A stretch of 29,134 nucleotides of DNA from Verrucomicrobia subdivision 3 bacterium UBA693 (GTDB lineage: Bacteria > Verrucomicrobiota > Verrucomicrobiia > Limisphaerales > UBA8199), in the NCBI GenBank assembly GCA_002298785.1, contig DBMR01000010.1:137923-167056 (forward strand). The letters run 5' to 3'. Below are positions 1 to 7,275 of the stretch, in pieces. The translations under genes and the position numbers were made by a program. Under the pieces are notes generated by a model that did not search any database, had not been told where the DNA came from, and saw nothing but the letters and a program-made list of their open reading frames with translations. Each line of letters begins with the position of its first letter. Within the stretch, counting starts at the first letter, position 1.

Positions 1-465
1 CAGGGCGGCGATTTCACGCACGATTTCGACCGCACGCGGGTCCCCGGCGGGGTCAGAGGATTTGAGTCCACCCATCAGTAGCACGAACTGCACGCCGCGT
101 CCTTTTAGCAGGGGCATGATCTCTTTCAATCGCGGATCGTAGGCGGGTTTGTCCGGCGCCAGGTTCACGGTAATGGTGATCTGGAACAGCTTTAGGCCGG
201 CGGCGTCGAGCGTCTTCAGCCGTTCGGGAATGTTGTCGAGCCACAAATGTCCGACCCCGTCGTAGCCCAGCTCTTTGAGCATGGCGGCTTGCTGCTCGAG
301 GTTGCGCTTCTTGGCATCGTGCGTGTCCATGCAGAAGGCAAAAAACGCGTTGGTCAGGGCGCCCGGAGCGGCTGCCTGCGCTGTCACGCGTGGGAACAGT
401 GCGAGGAGCAACGCGAAAATCGTAATGCTGTTCAGCCATTTTGAGCGGCCGGTTCGTAGGTTCAT
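1..465 (-). CDS. Secreted sugar-phosphate isomerase/epimerase-like TIM-barrel protein (partial)
   Basis: Read on the minus strand from an ATG at 465, the frame stays open to the window edge, so the C-terminus is missing and about 155 residues are visible. An N-terminal signal peptide (basic start, then a hydrophobic run SITIFALLLALFPRVTAQA) is followed by AMLKELGYDGVGHLW and the strand-like stretches LKLFQITITVNL and GVQFVLLMGG. This is the start of a xylose-isomerase-like (AP endonuclease 2 family) barrel, in which each strand lines a metal/sugar site. Verrucomicrobia and Planctomycetes carry many exported members with unassigned substrates. The gene lies 70 bp downstream of the Tat aldo/keto-reductase-like gene on the same strand, so both may act on a sugar or cyclitol. 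Family assignment is fairly sure; substrate and activity are unknown. Confidence 0.8.
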   Translation of the reverse strand, partial: MNLRTGRSKWLNSITIFALLLALFPRVTAQAAAPGALTNAFFAFCMDTHDAKKRNLEQQAAMLKELGYDGVGHLWLDNIPERLKTLDAAGLKLFQITITVNLAPDKPAYDPRLKEIMPLLKGRGVQFVLLMGGLKSSDPAGDPRAVEIVREIAAL

Positions 466-479
466 ATAATACAGGCGGA

Positions 480-507
480 GTTATAATCGCGGGCCAATTT
501 GGTCCAA
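480..507 (-). promoter_or_regulatory. Candidate promoter for the TIM-barrel gene
   Basis: On the minus strand TTGGAC (507-502) and TATAAC (485-480) are separated by 16 bases, close to the sigma-70 consensus. The predicted start of transcription would leave only about 8 bases before the ATG at 465, so the transcript would be almost leaderless. It is recognised by eye only. Confidence 0.35.
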
Positions 508-535
508 AGTTCTTCCAAGGTAACGGTGGTGGGGT

Positions 536-1498
536 TTAAGCAATCCAGAGACGCTCGCGCTCGCGGGTCCGGCTCAACGCTTCGGTGGCGAGTTTGACGT
601 CATCCGCGATTTCGTAGTCGAACATTCCCGCCAGCACGAAATCAGCTCCGTGCAGGAAGGAGTAACGGAAAGCTGTCTGAGGCGGAATGGCACCAGCCGC
701 CATGGTCTTGAAGGCGATCCAGGGCTTGTTCACGGTCTTCATGAACTCGGCGGTGGCCTCCGGGTGGCTGCACCAATAGCCGGGGAATTCTTTGTAGGGC
801 TCTTTCACTTCTTCCGGTTTCGGCGCGGTTGGATAGTTATGGGAATGAAATGTCTTGATGTAGAAATCGGTCTTTACACCCTGGGCTTCGCAGGCTTTGA
901 CGACGTCGAGAGAGTGGCAGCCTACCCCGGAAGGCACGCCGTATTCTTTGGGTAATTCGACCGCTTTGGCCACCAGGTCGAGTTTGCCCTGGGCCACGAG
1001 CGAATCCGCATGCACACCCCACAAATAAATGGCCTCACAACCATCCTTGATCAGGTCTTCGACGTGTTGCCGGTATTTGAGCATGTCCGGCTCCACTGGT
1101 GCAGTCGGGCAGATGATCCACTGGATTTTGCCACCCCGTTCCTTGCGGTAGCGGCGGAGCAGCGAGATGGGGTGTTCCGGGTTGTGCATGGAGACGGTGT
1201 TGATGCCGGCGGCCTCGGCGGTGGCCAGCGTCTCCAAAATCTTCTCGTCGGTGTTGTAATGCGCGGCGAGGGTGGTTACGTATTTCAGGTCGCGACTGTG
1301 GGTGTAGTGCGTGAGCAGGTTTCCGCCCAGGATCAGTCGGCTCACGTCCAGTTTGCCGATTTTGCCCTTGGGCAGGCTGGCGGGTGTAGCGGCGGGCGGT
1401 GACGGGTCCGCGCCGCTGGATGGCAATGCGAGCGCCAGGCCGGCGGAAGTTAGCAGGGTTTCTTTAACGAAGGTGCGGCGACTGAGGTGCGTGCGCAT
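536..1498 (-). CDS. Tat-exported aldo/keto-reductase-like TIM-barrel protein
   Basis: The 320-residue protein starts at the ATG at 1498, chosen because it opens a textbook twin-arginine signal (LSRRTFVKETLL, then a hydrophobic ALALP stretch). A longer upstream frame has no signal or family similarity. The mature part begins GKLDVSRLILGGN, the usual first strand of aldo/keto reductases, and ends with the barrel closure AFRYSFLHGADFVLAGMFDYEIADDV. The classical Asp/Tyr catalytic stretch after strand 2 is replaced by INTVSMHNPEHPI, so NAD(P)H-dependent reductase chemistry is doubtful. Tat export suggests it folds in the cytoplasm before crossing to the periplasm. It probably forms a unit with the downstream sugar-isomerase-like gene. 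The substrate is unknown. Confidence 0.8.
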   Translation of the reverse strand: MRTHLSRRTFVKETLLTSAGLALALPSSGADPSPPAATPASLPKGKIGKLDVSRLILGGNLLTHYTHSRDLKYVTTLAAHYNTDEKILETLATAEAAGINTVSMHNPEHPISLLRRYRKERGGKIQWIICPTAPVEPDMLKYRQHVEDLIKDGCEAIYLWGVHADSLVAQGKLDLVAKAVELPKEYGVPSGVGCHSLDVVKACEAQGVKTDFYIKTFHSHNYPTAPKPEEVKEPYKEFPGYWCSHPEATAEFMKTVNKPWIAFKTMAAGAIPPQTAFRYSFLHGADFVLAGMFDYEIADDVKLATEALSRTRERERLWIA

Positions 1499-1873
1499 AG
1501 GTTCTGTTTTCGGTTCCGGTGTCCTGCGGTCGGTCGAGCCGGGCAATCCCATGCAGCTTGATCTTCCCGGCGGCGCCGCGGTTCGGCTCAAGTTAAGGCG
1601 ATAGTAAGCGCCGCCCATCGAATGGCGAGGCAAAAGTTGCCCTGCCCCAGCCGTCGGGTAAGGGCCGCGATCGGACGCTGCATTTTGCCTGGACGACCAG
1701 TCAGGGCCCAAACCCTTCGATATTCCTTCCAGGCGAGGCTCACGGAAACGACAACCACGGAAACCGGGATAAAAAAGTGGCCGTCGAGACCTCACCGGGG
1801 AGGTCACCCACGGCCACTTATAGTCCTGTCCGGTTTCTGCGGGTTGCCGCGATTCAGGTTGCCGTCCTAAGGC
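1499..1873. other. Intergenic region with one terminator
   Basis: This 375-base stretch separates two minus-strand genes. Beyond the double-hairpin terminator at 1768-1819 no convincing gene, promoter or repeat was seen. A TACTAT hexamer on the minus strand lacks a partner -35 at proper spacing. Confidence 0.5.
1768..1819 (-). terminator. Nested double-stem rho-independent terminator after the NIPSNAP gene
   Basis: Arms AAGTGGCCGT (1775-1784) and ACGGCCACTT (1810-1819) are perfect complements. A second perfect stem, GACCTC (1788-1793) and GAGGTC (1800-1805), sits inside the loop. On the minus strand the outer stem is followed by a run of six T (1776-1771). It lies about 54 bases past the stop codon of the NIPSNAP gene. 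Confidence 0.8.
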
Positions 1874-2662
1874 TCAAACCTGCGAGTAACTGGCGGCAAT
1901 CAGCGGCAGATTGGTGATATTGCTCAGGATCGCCTTGTCGGCGTATTCGGCCATGCCGCTAAGCCGTTTCCATTCCGGGTGCGCAATGAATTTCTTCCAG
2001 GCTTCCTTTTGCTCATCCATGCTCTTAAACGCCAGCATGTAAGTGAGGTTGGGCATTTTGGTGCCGACAATGGTCTGGCCGAAAAAGACGGGGTTCAGCC
2101 CGGTTTCGCGGAAAAGTTTGATTTCGCCGGCATCATTGAACATCTCAATCTTCTTGAGGCCGGTCACCACGCTGGGGCTTTCATAGATGCGCAATTGGAA
2201 AACCCGGCCCGGCGAGAGCACTGGAGTTTCCATCTTGGTCATTCCCTCGAAAGCTACCATCAGCGAGCTTTCCATTCGTTTGAAGGCGGGCGCGCTAGCC
2301 GGTGCACTAAGAAATTCCGAGGCGGTCGAAACGAATTCGCCATCCTCCGCCAGACGGGAATTGAGCGTGGCCACATCGTTGAGGGACGAAAAGCGGAGCA
2401 GCAGATAGATCGGGCTCAGGCCCTCGCTCGGATAGAACACGCCGACCGGTTTCATGCCCAGTCGATTGACGGCGGGGATGAGGGCGTCCTTGAGAAACCC
2501 ATCCACCTGCTTTTTCTGTTCCGCCGTGTCCAGCAGAACTTGGTACAGTTGGTAGACATCGCGGCCCGAACCGGATTCGGCGGCGGAGATGCTGGTGGTG
2601 GGGGTGGCAACGGCTGCCAAACCGGCAGCCCCGGAGATAGAGAGGAATTGTCGGCGATTCAT
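1874..2662 (-). CDS. Tat-exported NIPSNAP-family protein
   Basis: The 262-residue protein starts MNRRQFLSISGAAGLAAVAT, a twin-arginine signal with a short hydrophobic core and a likely cut after SISA. The mature protein has two ferredoxin-like alpha/beta barrel halves. The second contains VFQLRIYESPS near residue 155 and ends with HPEWKRL, both typical of NIPSNAP (Dabb-like) domains. Exported tandem-NIPSNAP proteins are frequent in Verrucomicrobia and Planctomycetes but have no demonstrated reaction. The gene is monocistronic, with its own promoter candidate upstream and a strong terminator downstream. Family assignment is secure; function is not known. Confidence 0.85.
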   Translation of the reverse strand: MNRRQFLSISGAAGLAAVATPTTSISAAESGSGRDVYQLYQVLLDTAEQKKQVDGFLKDALIPAVNRLGMKPVGVFYPSEGLSPIYLLLRFSSLNDVATLNSRLAEDGEFVSTASEFLSAPASAPAFKRMESSLMVAFEGMTKMETPVLSPGRVFQLRIYESPSVVTGLKKIEMFNDAGEIKLFRETGLNPVFFGQTIVGTKMPNLTYMLAFKSMDEQKEAWKKFIAHPEWKRLSGMAEYADKAILSNITNLPLIAASYSQV

Positions 2663-2676
2663 GATATGTGGCGGTG

Positions 2677-2705
2677 ATATTACCAGATCTGCAATCGCGT
2701 GTCAC
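2677..2705 (-). promoter_or_regulatory. Candidate promoter for the NIPSNAP gene
   Basis: On the minus strand GTGACA (2705-2700) and TAATAT (2682-2677) are 17 bases apart, close to the sigma-70 consensus and spacing. The -10 box lies 14 bases before the ATG, implying a very short leader. Confidence 0.45.
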
Positions 2706-2945
2706 CGATTCATGTGCAGGTTTTCTGGTGGGTGGGGTCAACAAAGTCGAAAAGAAGTGGGCTGAAATGAAATCCGACGCTGGCGAAGGCCGATAAATTT
2801 AGGAAATTTCGGGCTGGATGAAGTTCACCCAACCCCATCCCCCCTCCTTGGCGCAACAAGCAATTATTCGGAAACGTGCTAAAGGGCACCTTTAAGTGCC
2901 GTCGGATTTTAGCAGTCCTGCCGGGTCGCGCTAGTCGGCAAAAGT

Positions 2946-2963
2946 CTGATCCAGATATCAGAA
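2946..2963 (-). terminator. Weak terminator-like hairpin after the two-component operon
   Basis: TCTGAT and ATCAGA form a 6-bp stem with a 6-base loop. On the minus strand CTTTTG follows. It lies 60 bases downstream of the response-regulator stop. The stem is short, so termination is uncertain. Confidence 0.35.
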
Positions 2964-3022
2964 AAATCTGACAAGGGAGTGGCGGAATAAGCGAGGGATC
3001 GATATGAGACCGGGTTCGGAGA

Positions 3023-3679
3023 TCAGATTAACCGTTCACGAACAGCGTACTGCACCAATTCCGCGGTGCTGCCGAGTTGCAGTTTTTTGAGCACACGCAC
3101 ACGGTAAGTGCTGATCGTCTTCTCGCTGAGCCCCAGTTCTTCGGCGGCGGCTTTGCCGGATTTTCCTTCGGCGACGAGCCGCAGTACTTGGAACTCGCGC
3201 CGGGAGAGCGCCTCATGGGGCAGGGAAGTTCCGCCTTGTTGCCGCATCCCGAGTAAGCGCTGGCTCATGGCGCGGCTTAGGTAGGTGCCGCTCCCGAGGA
3301 TTTGGCGCACCGCCTGGCAGAGTTCCTCCGGTGCCCGTTCCTTGGTGAGGTAGCCGGCAGCGCCCGCGCGCAAGGTATGCAGGGCAAACTCTTCCTCGCG
3401 ATGCGCACTGTAGACCAGCACCGGCAGTTGCGCCTGCCTTCGTTTGACCTCCCGCAGCACTTCCAGTCCACTCCGGTCCGGTAGCGAGATATCCAAAATC
3501 AGCAGGTCCCACTGCTGTTGATCCAGCCGGGTCAAAGTCTCTGCGGCATCACCCGCCTCTCCGAAGCGCAGCAAAGGAAAACCTTCCTTCAGGATTTGTT
3601 TGATTCCCAGACGCGTGCTGGCGTGATCTTCCGTGATCAAGATGCGCAGGGTGTCGGATTTTTGTGGTTTCTTCGGCAC
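3023..3679 (-). CDS. NarL/LuxR-type response regulator
   Basis: The 218-residue protein has an N-terminal receiver domain with acidic pocket E17/D18, phosphoacceptor D63 in LLILDISLPD, switch residue S91 and K113 in YLTKE. A C-terminal LuxR/GerE helix-turn-helix follows (about 158-218, LSRREFQVLRLVAEGKS then AAEELGLSEKTISTYRVRVLKKL). It should bind DNA as a dimer when phosphorylated. The start is a GTG at 3679, one base after the stop of the upstream histidine kinase, so the pair is translationally coupled and almost certainly cognate. No target operon can be deduced; the divergent toxin-antitoxin genes and the neighbouring exported proteins are only candidates. Confidence 0.93.
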   Translation of the reverse strand: MPKKPQKSDTLRILITEDHASTRLGIKQILKEGFPLLRFGEAGDAAETLTRLDQQQWDLLILDISLPDRSGLEVLREVKRRQAQLPVLVYSAHREEEFALHTLRAGAAGYLTKERAPEELCQAVRQILGSGTYLSRAMSQRLLGMRQQGGTSLPHEALSRREFQVLRLVAEGKSGKAAAEELGLSEKTISTYRVRVLKKLQLGSTAELVQYAVRERLI

Positions 3680-3680
3680 G

Positions 3681-4928
3681 TTAATCCTGTTTTACCGGCT
3701 GCGCCATCGGCAGGCGCACCCGCGCGGTGGTGCCGCGGTTGCTGAGTCCTTGAATTTCCAAGCCACCTCCCAGGCTGGCGGCGCGTTCGCGAATGCCCAG
3801 TAACCCGAGCGAAGCGGGGTCGCCAGCAGCCGCATCCGTGATACCGCAGCCGTCGTCCCGCACCAGCAGTTCGATCCAGCCATCCCGCACCTCCAGGCTG
3901 ATGTTGACCGATTGTGCCCGGGAATGGCGCGCCACATTGGTCAGCAGCTCCTGCGCTATGCGGAAAATGGCGATGGACTGCGGCGCGGCGAACACCAGCG
4001 CGGGCGGCGGCACCGTCACGTGGCACCGGATGCCTCCCCGGGACTGCATCTCGCGCGCCAGCCATTCAATGGCGGCCGACAGCCCCAGCGTGTCGAGCAA
4101 CGCGGGACGCAAAGCGCTGGCAATGCGCCGCACCGATTCCATCTCGGCTTCGGCCCGTCGGGCCATCGCGGAGAGCCGTCGCTGAATGGCTGTCCGCCCG
4201 TCGAGTCCCGCCTCGGCCAGCCGACGTTCCAGCCAGGCGAAGTCGAACCGCCAATCCGTCAGCGCATGGCCAAATGTGTCGTGGATATCACGGGCGAGCT
4301 TCTGGCGTTCCTGCTCGCGCACCGCCTCCATTCGCGCCGATAACGAGCGCAGGGCCTGCTGTGAGGCCTCAAGATCGGCAGTCACCCGCTTAAGATTGGT
4401 GATGTCTCGACCGACGGATTGAGTTTCGATTAGCCGGCCCGCCGGATCAAAAAAACCGCGATTGACGAACTGCATCCAGTGCACCTCGCCGGTGCTGGAA
4501 CAAACCCGGTTTTCAATCACGACGACCTGATTGACCGGGGACATCGAGCGGAGTTTCTCTGAGATCATGGGCACATCCTCGGGCAGTGCCCGGGGGTGCC
4601 ACTTGCTCCCCAGTAGTTCCCGTCGGGTCTTGCCAAAAAAACGGCAATACACCTCGTTGACAAAAGTCAGTGTGCCATCCTCGGTGAAGCGGCTGATGAT
4701 CTCGGTCTGATCCTCCACCACCGACATGTAACGCCGCTCCATCTCGCGGGCGGTGGATGGGCGGGCGCGCCGCTTCCGGGGCGTCGCAGGCGTGACGCGT
4801 CTGGCCTCGGCGCCCGGATGCCTCCGGGGCCGCACCGGCGTGCCGGAGCGCGAGGCGGGGGTTCCCGCCCGCATGTTTTGTTCTTTGTTTTGCATGGACG
4901 CCGTTTCGCCCGCAGCTCCTCTCCCCAT
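3681..4928 (-). CDS. PAS-domain sensor histidine kinase (NarX/DegS-like HisKA_3 class)
   Basis: The 415-residue protein starts at ATG 4928, supported by GAGGTCA placed just upstream; inner ATGs at 4895 and 4874 are possible. A basic, disordered N-terminus (about 20-65, rich in R, P and A) precedes one PAS domain (about 67-180, EIISRFTEDGTLTFVNEVYC, ending GRDITNLK). The HisKA_3 dimerisation helix has phosphoacceptor H216 in LARDIHDTFGH. The HATPase_c domain has N-box N331 (QELLTNVARHS) and G-box DDGCGI (358-363). No membrane segment is visible, so it is probably a cytoplasmic sensor of a small ligand or redox state. It phosphorylates the coupled response regulator. The sensed signal is unknown. 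Confidence 0.92.
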   Translation of the reverse strand: MGRGAAGETASMQNKEQNMRAGTPASRSGTPVRPRRHPGAEARRVTPATPRKRRARPSTAREMERRYMSVVEDQTEIISRFTEDGTLTFVNEVYCRFFGKTRRELLGSKWHPRALPEDVPMISEKLRSMSPVNQVVVIENRVCSSTGEVHWMQFVNRGFFDPAGRLIETQSVGRDITNLKRVTADLEASQQALRSLSARMEAVREQERQKLARDIHDTFGHALTDWRFDFAWLERRLAEAGLDGRTAIQRRLSAMARRAEAEMESVRRIASALRPALLDTLGLSAAIEWLAREMQSRGGIRCHVTVPPPALVFAAPQSIAIFRIAQELLTNVARHSRAQSVNISLEVRDGWIELLVRDDGCGITDAAAGDPASLGLLGIRERAASLGGGLEIQGLSNRGTTARVRLPMAQPVKQD

Positions 4929-4982
4929 TCGCTGACCTCAATTCGTGCCGGCCGCAAGTGGTCGATTATTGCCGAAGCCAGA

Positions 4983-5009
4983 ATAATACGTCTCTAGCCG
5001 GGTTGTCCA
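4983..5009 (-). promoter_or_regulatory. Candidate promoter for the two-component operon
   Basis: On the minus strand TGGACA (5009-5004) and TATTAT (4988-4983) are 15 bases apart. The -10 box is near consensus but the spacing is short. It lies about 55 bases before the kinase start. Confidence 0.3.
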
Positions 5010-5050
5010 CCATCACCGAGTCGTTTCTGGTAAAACCGATGTTTGGGTTC

Positions 5051-5079
5051 TTGACCTCGCTGGCGTTAGTAGCTACTTT
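5051..5079 (+). promoter_or_regulatory. Candidate promoter of the toxin-antitoxin pair
   Basis: TTGACC (5051-5056) and TACTTT (5074-5079) are 17 bases apart, directly before the GTG start at 5088. The -35 is good and the -10 poor. MazE-type antitoxins usually bind their own promoter, but no clear operator repeat was recognised. Confidence 0.3.
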
Positions 5080-5087
5080 GTAGAGCC

Positions 5088-5330
5088 GTGAAGACCGCCG
5101 TTCAACGCTGGGGCAATAGTCTGGCCTTGCGCATCCCTCGCGCATTCGCCACCGAAACCCGGATTTCCGAGGGGTCCGCAGTGGAGCTTACGCTGAAGGC
5201 AGGGTCGCTGGTGGTTTGCCCCCTGCAGCGCCGGCGGCATTCCTTGGCGAAGCTGCTCGAGCGTGTCAACGCCTCCAACCGGCATGATTCAGTGCCAACC
5301 GGCGCTGCGGTTGGACGGGAGGTTTGGTGA
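5088..5330 (+). CDS. mazE: MazE-type (AbrB fold) antitoxin
   Basis: The 80-residue protein begins at a GTG codon and reads KTAVQRWGNSLALRIPRAFA, the swapped-hairpin AbrB/MazE DNA-binding motif (W-G-N-S-x-x-x-R-I-P), followed by GSAVELTLKAGSLVV. The C-terminal part (about 50-80) is polar and probably disordered until it wraps the toxin. Its stop overlaps the next start in GTGA (5327-5330). Gene order antitoxin-then-toxin with overlap is the normal MazEF arrangement, which allows coupled translation and autorepression. Confidence 0.88.
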   Translation: MKTAVQRWGNSLALRIPRAFATETRISEGSAVELTLKAGSLVVCPLQRRRHSLAKLLERVNASNRHDSVPTGAAVGREVW

Positions 5331-5674
5331 CAGCCAGCTACGTGCCCTCACGTGGGGATTTGGTTTGGTTGAGTTTCGATCCCCAGGCTGGTCACGAGCA
5401 AGCGGGACGCCGACCCGCATTTGTATTGTCACCCGAATCCTACAATCGGAAAACCGGTTTGCTCCTGGCATGCCCGTTGACAGCCAAAGTGAAGGGTTAT
5501 CCGTTTGAAGTGGCGTTGCCTGAAGGTATGCCGATCAGCGGAGTGGTTCTTGCCGATCAAATCAAGAGTTTGGATTGGAAGGCGCGGAAGGCGGAGTTTA
5601 TCGCCCGAGCTTCCGTTTCGGTGATTGAAGATGTGCAGGCGCTGGTCCTGGTGTTGATCGGTGAAGAAGCCTGA
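5327..5674 (+). CDS. mazF: MazF/PemK-type endoribonuclease toxin
   Basis: The 115-residue protein uses a GTG start inside the antitoxin stop; a TTG one codon upstream is an alternative. It starts VPSRGDLVWLSFDPQAGHEQAGRRPAFVLS, written here in its two usual motifs: the RGDLVWLSFDP strand pair and the GHEQAGRRPAFVLS segment that holds the catalytic Arg/Thr region of PemK/MazF/ChpB toxins. The later segment GVVLADQIKSLDW and length also fit. Such toxins cleave mRNA at short motifs and are held inactive by MazE. The cleavage sequence cannot be read from the protein. Confidence 0.92.
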   Translation: MTASYVPSRGDLVWLSFDPQAGHEQAGRRPAFVLSPESYNRKTGLLLACPLTAKVKGYPFEVALPEGMPISGVVLADQIKSLDWKARKAEFIARASVSVIEDVQALVLVLIGEEA

Positions 5675-5759
5675 CTCGATGGGGTGCTACTGCACCTGGG
5701 CATAGTCCTTTTCGTTCCCGCCCTCGCGGTTTCGGACTTCTGGGGACTTGCGTTAGCGT

Positions 5760-5771
5760 CCGTTCGAACGG
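5760..5771. promoter_or_regulatory. Perfect 12-bp palindrome before the GFA gene
   Basis: CCGTTCGAACGG is fully self-complementary and ends 14 bases before the ATG at 5786. Its position would suit an operator, but no promoter or regulator can be tied to it, and a palindrome this size can occur by chance in GC-rich DNA. Confidence 0.25.
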
Positions 5772-5785
5772 CAAAATGTCTCCCC

Positions 5786-6283
5786 ATGAAAAGGAACCCC
5801 AATCGAACGAAACCGAAACTTCGGGGAGGTTGTTCCTGTGGCGCCGTGCGTTACCAACTTTTGACGGCACCTATCCGGGTGCATTGTTGCCACTGCACGG
5901 ACTGTCAGCGGCATACGGGCAGCGCGTTCGTCATCAACGCGATCATCGAGACCTCCGCGATCCGGATCATCCGCGGCGAGTTGGAAGCGGTGCCGATGCG
6001 CCGCGCCTATGGTCCGCACGACATCTATCGTTGCCCCAAGTGCAAGGTGGCGGTGTGGAGTGATTACGGGCGCCGCCCCCAGATCCGCTTCGTCCGGGTC
6101 GGCACGCTCGACGATCCGAGCGCCCTGCGACCGCATATTCACATCTATACTCGCAGTAAGTTGCCGTGGCTCAAGCTCCCCAAAGGCACGCCGGCTTTTC
6201 GGGATTATTATGATCCCAAAAAAGTCTGGCCAAAGACGATCCTGCGGCGATGGGCGACCGCCATGGCCGCGAATGACCGCTGA
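5786..6283 (+). CDS. GFA-family zinc-binding protein
   Basis: The 165-residue protein starts at ATG 5786 (MKRNPN); an earlier start in the same frame adds unrelated residues. Cysteines at GGCSCGAVRY (C16, C18) and HCCHCTDCQRHTGSAF (C34, C35, C37, C40), plus a late CPKC pair, match the two zinc sites of the GFA fold (glutathione-dependent formaldehyde-activating / CENP-V family). The founding member was proposed to join formaldehyde and glutathione, but most relatives have no shown activity, so a catalytic claim is not made. It is 17 bases upstream of the PARG-like gene and probably cotranscribed with it. Confidence 0.88.
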   Translation: MKRNPNRTKPKLRGGCSCGAVRYQLLTAPIRVHCCHCTDCQRHTGSAFVINAIIETSAIRIIRGELEAVPMRRAYGPHDIYRCPKCKVAVWSDYGRRPQIRFVRVGTLDDPSALRPHIHIYTRSKLPWLKLPKGTPAFRDYYDPKKVWPKTILRRWATAMAANDR

Positions 6284-6300
6284 GTACAAGCGATGAAGTT

Positions 6301-7185
6301 ATGAGCAAATTACACATACTTCCATGCCTTGATTCCGAAGCGATGGCTGCTTCGAGGAAGGAGGAGTTGGACTTTTCCAGAGACGTGGCTACCGCTCTTG
6401 GCCATACGGCCGTGGAGGCGGCCCGCGCCGGCTTTTATACGACCCGCAGCGGCCAACGAGTTGATTGGCGTGCGGCGGTGCAAAAGGCGTGCGCTGCTCG
6501 GGTTAGTCTTCCCCCGGAGGCTCCGTTGCCCGAAAGACCGCTTGCCGCGGTCACTGAAACGCGAGTCCAGGTCACCAATGAGACGACGCTCGGAGCTTCC
6601 TGGCGTTTCTCACAGCAGGGATTGAAACCCTTGGCGTTGAATTTCGCCAACGGAATTCACCCTGGCGGGGGCTTTCTAAGTGGGTCCAAAGCCCAGGAGG
6701 AAGTGCTCTGCCGGTCCAGCGCGCTTTATCAAACCCTCGTCGGCGACCCAATGTATGCGGCGCACCGGAAGCGGCGGTTGCCGGATTCGACGGATTGGGC
6801 CATCTACTCACCTGACGTCCCGGTGTTTCGGTCTGATGACGGCACCGAGCTTTCGCAACCTTGGTGCCTGAGCGTTATTACCTGTGCGGCGCCTTACGTG
6901 CCTGGCGTTGGCCAGCCTCAATCCGGAATTCTCCTGAAGCAGCGCATTCATCGCGTGCTCGCCATTGCCCGGTCGTATGGATATCGCGCGCTGGTTCTCG
7001 GCGCCTGGGGTTGCGGCGCTTTTGCGAACGATCCCCATCGCACGGCCACGGATTTTCGACAGGCCTTGGAGAAGGACTTTGGCGGCGCGTTTACGGACGT
7101 TGTTTTCGCCATCACGGACTGGTCGCCGGAGCGAAAGTTCCTGGGACCCTTCCGAGAGGTTTTCGCCGCGACTGCCAACGGATGA
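6301..7185 (+). CDS. Microbial-type poly(ADP-ribose) glycohydrolase (TIGR02452 family)
   Basis: The 294-residue protein has the macrodomain-like PARG core. NFANGIHPGGGFLSGSKAQEE spans residues 114-134, with the diphosphate loop GGG at 122-124 and the catalytic QEE at 132-134, then LCRSSALY. The rest, SVITCAAPYVP and the C-terminal LVLGAWGCGAFANDP, completes the fold. Enzymes of this family cut ribose-ribose bonds in ADP-ribose polymers or remove ADP-ribose. Length matches bacterial and fungal members. No ADP-ribosyltransferase gene is visible in the window, so the substrate is open; it could be a defence or DNA-repair mark. It follows the GFA gene and a MazEF pair. Confidence 0.92.
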   Translation: MSKLHILPCLDSEAMAASRKEELDFSRDVATALGHTAVEAARAGFYTTRSGQRVDWRAAVQKACAARVSLPPEAPLPERPLAAVTETRVQVTNETTLGASWRFSQQGLKPLALNFANGIHPGGGFLSGSKAQEEVLCRSSALYQTLVGDPMYAAHRKRRLPDSTDWAIYSPDVPVFRSDDGTELSQPWCLSVITCAAPYVPGVGQPQSGILLKQRIHRVLAIARSYGYRALVLGAWGCGAFANDPHRTATDFRQALEKDFGGAFTDVVFAITDWSPERKFLGPFREVFAATANG

Positions 7186-7275
7186 CAATGTTCGGCGCTC
7201 AGGCGCGTTTCAGATTTCACCCGGACGGTCAGCAAGGAACGCGTTGCCGGATTCAAGGATTGAAGAAGATCGACT

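Larger units (their letters stand above)
2663..3022. other. Intergenic region between NIPSNAP and response-regulator genes
   Basis: The 360 bases contain a good promoter candidate for the NIPSNAP gene (2677-2705) and two small hairpins. One is at 2946-2963. The other has GGCAC at 2885-2889 pairing with GTGCC at 2896-2900. No protein-like reading frame was seen. Confidence 0.5.

Noticed and set aside
1499..1807. An N-terminal extension of the aldo/keto-reductase-like protein
   Set aside because: The Tat signal at ATG 1498 must be at the N-terminus; the upstream residues are unrelated and overlap the terminator of the next gene.
5684..5785. An N-terminal extension of the GFA protein
   Set aside because: The hydrophobic lead does not belong to the family and would put an export signal on a cytoplasmic zinc protein; ATG 5786 fits family length.
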